From Diospyros lotus (Eukaryota > Streptophyta > Magnoliopsida > Ericales > Ebenaceae), in contig NC_068341.1 of NCBI RefSeq assembly GCF_014633365.1, forward strand, positions 23,046,339 to 23,110,338: a DNA stretch of 64,000 nucleotides, written 5' to 3'. Under the pieces are notes generated by a model. That model saw nothing but the letters and a program-made list of their open reading frames with translations, did no database searches and had not been told where the DNA came from. Positions within the stretch are counted from its first letter, which is position 1. Each line of letters begins with the position of its first letter. Positions 57,850-64,000 of the stretch are shown in pieces. A program made the position numbers and the translations under genes.

Positions 57850-60410
57850 TGTAACACTCAGTGTTACTGGTGTTAAGAGAATGAGAAAAGAAGTGAGAAA
57901 CTTCCAAAAATGCTCTTAAGAAGGTGATGGATCCTTAAGAATAAGGGTGACTTATAAGAGGGGCATTTTGGTAATTTGGATAGTGAAGTCTAATAAAGGG
58001 TAATTTGGTAAATTGGAAATAATTTTTAAGTGGAATTAAGTATGGAAGTGAATTAATTTCCCATTTTTGAATTTATGTGGAGATATATGGGATTAATAAT
58101 TCACAAAGGGCATTTCAATAATTTGGAGTAAAATTCCATAAAGGAATTAAATTGTGGAGAATGGAAAAATAGTGGATATTCAATTATTTGAGAAAATAAT
58201 TAATTTTTCTTAAATTGGTGAATTAATGTGATAATGCCACATGGATGGTTGTGATGGAACCTTGGAGGCAAAGACTTGTGTTTAGTGGTTACACTTGGCA
58301 AAGTCTTGTTCAAGTAAAATGGAGAGATTTAATTAAATGCAAAAGAAATTATATTTAGTCTTTCAAGCATTTAATGAGAAGCATGATTATGGTGAATTAA
58401 ATAAATCCAAAATAAAATGGAAAATTAGTCACCCATTAATGTTTGAAAAATGTGGGATTTATTTAAAGGGGAAAAGAAATGTATTATGTCTCTCATGTGA
58501 TGGATATGAAAATAGTCCCATTTAAATAAATAGGAAAGAAATGAGAAATTCAAGAAATCCAATGGGTGAGATTTATTTTTGAAAAGAGAATGGATCCAAG
58601 GGTGGTGATTTAAAGAGAGGAAATGGCATGGATTGTGCTTATTCCAAGAGAGATGAATTTAATCTAAAGAGATGGATGGTTGAGATTTAGTCCTCCTTAA
58701 GCACATGGATTGTGCTTTTAGTGAATGACACAGATTCATTCTTGGAAAATGGAGATCCAGTATATAATCGTAAGTATGGAAGACTTGTCTTCCTTCGGCC
58801 ATTTGAAGAAAGAAAATAGGAGAAGAAGGAAAAGAGAAGAAAATGATGAAAGATAAGGTTGTTACCTCGTTGTAGTATAGATCTTTTTCTCTTGATGGTG
58901 CCTTAGCTTCTTCATTTCTTTTCTAGTTTCTATCAAGTGGAGAGTTGGAATCAAAAGGGAGTCTTGAAGGTTAAGGTTTGAGGCTTCAAGGAAAAAAAAA
59001 AAAAAAAGAGGTAAAGGATAGCCCCATGAGATGGTGGCTTGCAAGTGGTAAAGTATGTGCTTAAACTTTTAAATGTGTGCATTGGCATGTTTTGTTTGTG
59101 TTTAAAGACCTATGGCCATGAGGTTGTGTGTGGTAGGGTAGTTTAAAGCCTCAAACCTAGGCGGTTGTGAGGATGTGGAAGCCCTAACCATGTTGCATAC
59201 ATGCATTTGGCATCACATGATATGTTTTTATTCATACTTATTGTCATTGCACCCTTATTGAGCTTAATAGCTCATGAGGTTTTTACCCTCACATATAGGT
59301 TGTAAAGGCATGGAAAAAAAATCAAGGCAAAGATGGAATGGCATGTGGAGGCATGGGAATAAAGATTCAAGAGTATTGTATGGCTTAGGAAAGCCTATTT
59401 TGTTGCATTTAATTCATGTGATGTAATTTATTTTGTTGATTATGGCTTGTTAAAGCTTAAGTCCATGGGTATATTTTTAGTTTTGGAATGTATGATTCTA
59501 TTTTGAAAATGAGATATTGGCTTATGGCTTGTGGAGGCCTAAGTATTGATGTAAATCTCACTTTTGGTATGGGTTGTTGGAAGCATCAAAGGGGTTAAAT
59601 AAAATTGTTTTTTTTTGAAATGTGGTGCTTATTTTGGAATGTGTAATTTCTAGAAAATTTGGGTTAGAAAGCCTAAAAGAAAAAGAAAAGTGAAGATGGC
59701 AGCAGCAGCAGCAGCTAGGGGCCACAGTGGGCAGTAGGGAGGCCCAGGGCGCGCGAGCGCGCAACAACAGGTGGGTGCGTAGCAGTGGGAAGGCACGTGG
59801 GCACGAGCACTGGCGAGGGCACGCGGGTGCAGGTAGGTGCATGGGCATGTGGCCAGCGCGCGGCCCACTGCCAGCCTGCGTGCCTTCGCATTGCGGGGCC
59901 TCGGGCGCGGCAGCAGGCCCTGCCGGCCAATTTTTTTGAAAAATTTGGAAATTGGGTGGGATTTTTGGGGCATTTCTTAATTAATTATGAGCCTCAAAGG
60001 AATTTTCAAAACTAAGGAGATTTTGCTTATTTTTGGAGAAAATGCCAAAATTTTTAGAAATTTAAATTATATGAGTTTTTTCTCCAAAATTGGTATAAAT
60101 CAATGGGTCGATTGAAATGGTGAATTTTATGGAGCCTGGTGGAATGCTTGGAAAGAAAAAGAATTAAAATAAATAAAAAAAATGGCGATTGGGCAAACTT
60201 AATGGAAATTAATTAGCCAAGTGTGGTATACTTGAAGCCAAAATCTGCTAATGGATCCCGGGGGTGAGGGAAGGGAATGACGAAGTCTAGTTCCCACCTA
60301 GGGTGTTTCATGTTGAAACATAGTCTGACCTTCATGAATGACCGAGCATGTGAGCAATTCGATTGATTATTCATGAGTGGCACCCGTAAGTGGGAACGGG
60401 GGGTCACACA
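57850..60410 (+). repeat. 3' LTR of the LARD-like element
   Basis: From TGTAACACTCAGTGTT to GGGGGGTCACACA. The end segment GTGGCACCCGTAAGTGGGAAC is shared with the LTR end of the composite insert (24994-25020, reverse strand), so the families are related. It contains an A-run (58990-59006) and a GC-rich stretch (59695-59930) that produces spurious long frames. Confidence 0.75.
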
Positions 60411-61561
60411 GACCCTACCCGCACAGCCCATCTGCCACCGCCACCTGGGCCTCCGCCGGTGACCGCCTGGGCCTCATTCGGTTGCCACTCGCCTCGTCAG
60501 CTATCGCATGACCGCTGCCAGTCGCCTGCTTCACCGTTTGCAACTGCTGCGCGTTGCCATGGCCATGCCTAGCTGCTGTAACAGCAACTTCGTGGCTGCC
60601 ATGGCAGCGCCACCTTTCGCTTGCTGCCGCTGCCCTGCTCGCCGATTAGCCCACTGTCGTGCTGCCATGGCTACTTGGAGCTTGCGGCTATGGCCGCTTG
60701 CTGCTGCAACGGTCACCATCAACGCCATCTCCTCTCCTTCTTTCATTTTCTTTTTGCCAAGCTCTCGACCATTTTCATGCTCTCATTTCTTCTTCCAAAT
60801 ACCTCCTGCTATTTATAGAAAACCCACAGCAGCCTTAAGCCTGCCTTAGACGACCACCCCCGACTAATCTCTCGATCTCTTTGAAATCTTTCTACTCCAA
60901 TTACTCTCAAATGAAGAACAACTCCAACATGCTACAGACTTGCCCCCATCACGCGCACAAACAGCAATCTAGAGCTTCCCCTTGCCCCATCACGCATGCA
61001 TATATATATATATATTACACATTTAACCTCTCCCACTTCTCATTAATTCCACCTAAGGAATTCATTAATTGTACTTGAACCCTCCAAGGCCTTTATTATT
61101 TATCATTAAGCCACTCAAAACATTGATTTCTCCAAAATTAATAACTGACAATTACTCGATAAAATCGATTTAGCTCCAGTGTCCTCACTAGGCTATTGAT
61201 TTATCCCAAAACCATCTTAGGGTTGATCCTTACGCAAAATCGAAGCCCCCTCAAGGTTCCATTGACTTCCCGGAAGTCCCTGTACAATCATTCAATTTTT
61301 CAGACTAAATCATAGTTGTATTTTAGCTGTACCAAAAATCGTTTCCGATCCAATTTTTTTCAATGCCATAAATCATGATTTGAAATACTCGTCAATACCA
61401 TATTGATTTCCTTAGATATCTTGGTTCCAGGGCATTCCCTACAGTCAATTCGGTCATTCATAACAATAAGAAATTACCCTATAACCTCAATTTATCTGTA
61501 AATTCTATTTTTTTTTCCAAGATAATTTACTCTTGAGTCCTTTAGAAATTATTAGGTATTA
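60411..61561 (-). repeat. Tekay-type LTR fragment in minus orientation
   Basis: On the minus strand it begins TGTAATACCTAATAATTTC (61561) and aligns in order with the LTR of the composite insert (29854 down to about 28550), including the (TA)n tract near 60998-61014 and the AAGCCACTCAAAA word. It is broken at 60411 by the LARD-like element. Frames such as 60508-60849 are low-complexity products of its GC-rich part. Confidence 0.7.
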
Positions 61562-63636
61562 CATTCTTGCAGTTGAGTCTTTAACTCCTTTAACTCATTC
61601 AGAACCATTCTGTAAGGAGCTTTGAAATAGGTTGGGTGCCCGACACCAGATCAATGGAAAATTTAACTTTCCTTTGAGGTGGTAATCCTAGAAACTCATC
61701 TGGAAACACGTCAGGAAATTCACCTACTATTGGAATCATAGATGGTTTTACCTTATTGGCCACACTGGCAATCACAGAAGCTAGATAAACCTCACATCCA
61801 TGATGCACCAATCACTCAGCCTTTATTACTGATATCATTAGGGGTGGAACTCATCGGCTTAACACCCCTATATAAAACAATGGGTTGCTGAGCTAGTTCA
61901 AGATAAATTACCTTATTCCGATAATCCACCTTAACATAGTGGCACGATAACCAATCCATACCGAGAATAAGATCAAAATCTCTAATATCAAGTGCTGCCA
62001 AATCAACAAACAACTCTTTGTCATGGACCTTAATTTCACAGTCTCGAAAGATATCACTACCAATTAACACTACGTCCCCAGGTGTGGTCACAATCAAATA
62101 ATATGGCAATGTAGTCCTAGGTGTAGGAATGTGGCATACAGCCCGTTGTGTAACAAATGAATGAGAAGAACCTGTATCAAAAAGCACACACACATCTGTA
62201 AGAATACCTTGGATAGTCTCCTGGCTCTTGTCTGCATCTACAACCATCAGGGCAAACACCCATCCTTGTACATAAGGTTGATCTGTAGCAGCAAACCTCT
62301 AAGTAGATGGTGCCATTGTCTGTGGGGTTGTCCCCTGCATCCTGGCCCTTACTGGTTGTTGGGTAGGTCTTTGGCTCGGACCTTCCGACCTCTGGTCCTT
62401 GAACTGTGGTGGCTATGAGGAGGTACTGGCTCGGTGCCCCCTCCTACCACATTTGTAACATACTACATATAGAGCAACTATTGCCCCCGATTGTTGAGGA
62501 GAGTTCCTCTGTATGTTCGCCCACCTGACCACATAAATAACATGCCCCCGAGGTCCCACGACACAGACCCCTGTGTTGCCTCCCACAAGCACTACATACT
62601 GCAAGTCCCATTGAATACCTAGGCAAACTAGATTCCCACTTCCTCTTCCTGTCAACACTATGACCTTGTGATGAACTTGCTCTCTCCCAACTAATCTGAT
62701 TGCTTTTCAACTCATTCCTATTATGCTCTATAGCATAGGCTTTTTGCACCACAGTGGAATAATCAGTGATCCGTGCGCTTGCTAATGCATGTTGGATCTC
62801 CAAGCATAAGCCTCTCTGGAACTTGGTCTCTTTCTTGGCCGTTATGGATACCATGTCTTGTTCCCCTGCGAAAGCTCTATGAACTCATAAATCTTCTTCT
62901 CCCTCACCTAATCAAGGAAGAAATGCCCATTAAAGGCTTCTTGAAACTGTGTCCATGTAGGTTCCTTGCCACTGTACTGCTGCCTTACTGTCTCCCATCA
63001 TTGCTCTGTGTCAACTATCAACAAGAAAGAAGCCAATTGTACTCTCTTGATATCATCACATCCCATCGAGCACAAATGCTTCTCCATAGATAACATCCAG
63101 TTCTCAACTGTCGAAACATCCAGTCCCATAGAATTCAAGGGGTTGGAGCACCATGACATCCTTAAGCAACTAGCCACTCGTACCATCATTTGCTCCCTGT
63201 ACCATTGGATTATGGGCCTGACTCGCATTATGTTCCATCAAACTCCCCCTAGCTTCATGGGGTACTTGATATTGCCTTGCGCGATCGACAGTAAGCATCT
63301 CCACAGCTCTTTGCATCCCTACTAAAGCTCCACGTAGTTCTTCCATCTCCTAATGCTAGTCTTTACTTGGCTTTCTTGGAGACTCAAAAGAGGTAGAAGG
63401 TGTGGGTGCAGAATGACCTCGACCCCAACTCTGAGTCGGTGGCCTCCCTCTTCGTTCACTCATTTTCCTACATAGTTAACATGTCCAAAACTTAGGTCCA
63501 TATTTAAAGCCATATCTACTCATAATACATACCCTTATGTAAACTTACATCAAACCATAAGACACTTTCTTAACTCTACCCCACATGCCTATGTGTATAG
63601 AGATTTATCCTAAACCAACTTGCTCTGGTACCAGAC
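61562..63636 (-). pseudogene. Gag-protease-RT start of a second Tekay-like element (truncated)
   Basis: The start ATG is at 63463 (MSERRGRPPTQSWGRG), the same opening as the Tekay-like element at 44408. Gag pieces follow. Finger CYKCGRRGH and related Cys-rich stretches occur near 62560-62410. A well preserved protease frame runs 62259-61816 (VCVLFDTGSSHSFVTQRAV, then LILGMDWLSCHYV). The polyprotein then enters the segment before RT (IVGEFPDVFPDEFLGLPPQRKVKFSIDLV) and is cut at 61562 by the LTR fragment, before the RT catalytic domain. Several stops and frame changes occur in gag. Confidence 0.85.
63622..63636 (-). other. Primer-binding site of the second Tekay-like element
   Basis: On the minus strand TCTGGTACCAGAGCAAG adjoins the LTR. 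It fits the Met-tRNA primer site with one change (TGGTACCAGAGC for TGGTATCAGAGC). Confidence 0.7.
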
Positions 63637-63892
63637 TGTAACGGCCTGCCTCCCAGAGCCGTCGCTAGCGCAGAGGATCTGTAAGAGGGTCGTTAATAGA
63701 GTGATATAAAAGAAACTTAAACCAAACCACCATTAACATACCGCATAACCTCTCATATGAAGACACCATAATGAAACTGTTAAGCATACACATTCAACCA
63801 GAGCAAAAGATACATCCTTTGAATATAATACCAAACACCCAAGACCTTCTTTTCAGGTGAGCTCTGTACACATCTATAGACACGAGATCAAT
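63637..63892 (-). repeat. 5' LTR of the second Tekay-like element (start of it only)
   Basis: On the plus strand it begins TGTAACGGCCTGCC after the primer site and runs to the next insertion at 63893. The remainder lies beyond. Confidence 0.7.
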
Positions 63893-64000
63893 TGTAATGC
63901 CCCGTTTTCTGAGCGCGGTATAACTTATGATAATTCTGGGATAATAATTTTTTTTTTCATTTAAAACTATGACTAAACCATATCATTTCTCATATCTATC
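63893..64000 (-). repeat. LTR terminus of a further inserted element, same family as 17158-20242
   Basis: TGTAATGCCCCGTTTTCTGAG is the reverse complement of the right end of the 3.1 kb insert at 17158-20242, with one difference or so. It marks another copy, oriented opposite to that one, inserted in the LTR and running off the window. Confidence 0.72.

Larger units (their letters stand above)
51975..60410 (+). mobile_element. Large non-coding retrotransposon derivative (LARD-like)
   Basis: A 2.56 kb LTR at 57850-60410 is preceded by a polypurine tract. To its left is a 5.7 kb interior (52156-57849) with no retrotransposon protein. A fragment of the same LTR lies at about 52000-52155, matching 59830-59985 (shared CCGGCCAATTTTTTTGAAAA). 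The rest of the left LTR and the primer site were not found, so the left boundary is uncertain. LTRs plus a long ORF-less interior fit a large retrotransposon derivative. Confidence 0.6.

Noticed and set aside
52168..57907. Many 60-100 codon frames on the minus strand
   Set aside because: Scattered in all frames, His/Pro/Ser-rich, no domains; expected by chance in the G-rich plus strand.
59558..60849. Frames of about 60-113 codons in GC-rich sequence
   Set aside because: Low-complexity products of LTR sequence; no conserved domain.
1..64000. A previously undescribed gene system
   Set aside because: Every coding stretch with a recognisable domain belongs to NADK2 or to known transposable element lineages. 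The unexplained blocks are non-coding.

Overview
The window is plant nuclear DNA, most likely from a flowering plant. It holds one recognisable host gene embedded in a dense, nested array of transposable elements. The evidence is a plastid-type NAD kinase (NADK2) with plant-style introns, plus plant-specific LTR-retrotransposon lineages: Reina-like and Tekay-like chromoviruses, a TAT element with two RNase H domains and an antisense ORF, a SIRE-like copia element, a TRIM, and a hAT element with GGCCCG-rich ends. No prokaryotic operon, CRISPR array or organellar segment was seen.

Layout. At 1-7900 two Reina-like Ty3/gypsy elements lie on the minus strand. Element A (1-2514, running off the left edge) is inserted in the 3' LTR of element B (2515-7900), and a solo LTR (4010-4430) sits in the RNase H region of B. 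At 7901-13263 lies the 5' half of NADK2 on the minus strand: exon 1 at 13263-13042, a 2.1 kb intron carrying a LINE remnant, and a large intact exon 2 at 10931-8985. The exons for the kinase catalytic core are not in the window. If the gene is complete, intron 2 contains elements A and B. At 13264-15367 are the 5' flank and an AT-rich spacer.

From 15368 to 50265 extends a SIRE-like copia element whose 5' LTR is split by a 19.7 kb TAT-lineage gypsy element (15438-35161, target duplication TGCTC). That TAT element is itself broken by a 3.1 kb solo-LTR-like insert (17158-20242) and a 4.9 kb composite insert (24994-29854) containing a gag ORF and a TRIM. The copia interior is interrupted by a Tekay-like chromovirus on the minus strand (about 36590-46872), which carries a 795 bp hAT element (39791-40585).

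From 50266 to the end there are parts of several Tekay-type elements. These are a minus-orientation LTR (about 50285-51970 and 60411-61561), a plus-orientation large non-coding derivative with a 2.56 kb LTR (57850-60410), a minus-strand gag/protease fragment (61562-63636), its LTR, and a further LTR inserted at 63893.

Functionally, only NADK2 encodes a host activity: plastid NADP supply by phosphorylation of NAD, with calmodulin binding reported for its Arabidopsis relative. The transposon coding regions are mostly broken by stops and frameshifts. I found no new gene system. The most informative signals are the insertion stratigraphy with readable target duplications, the antisense ORF with predicted introns in the TAT element, the ORF-less derivative with diverged internal repeats, and the load of elements in an NADK2 intron.
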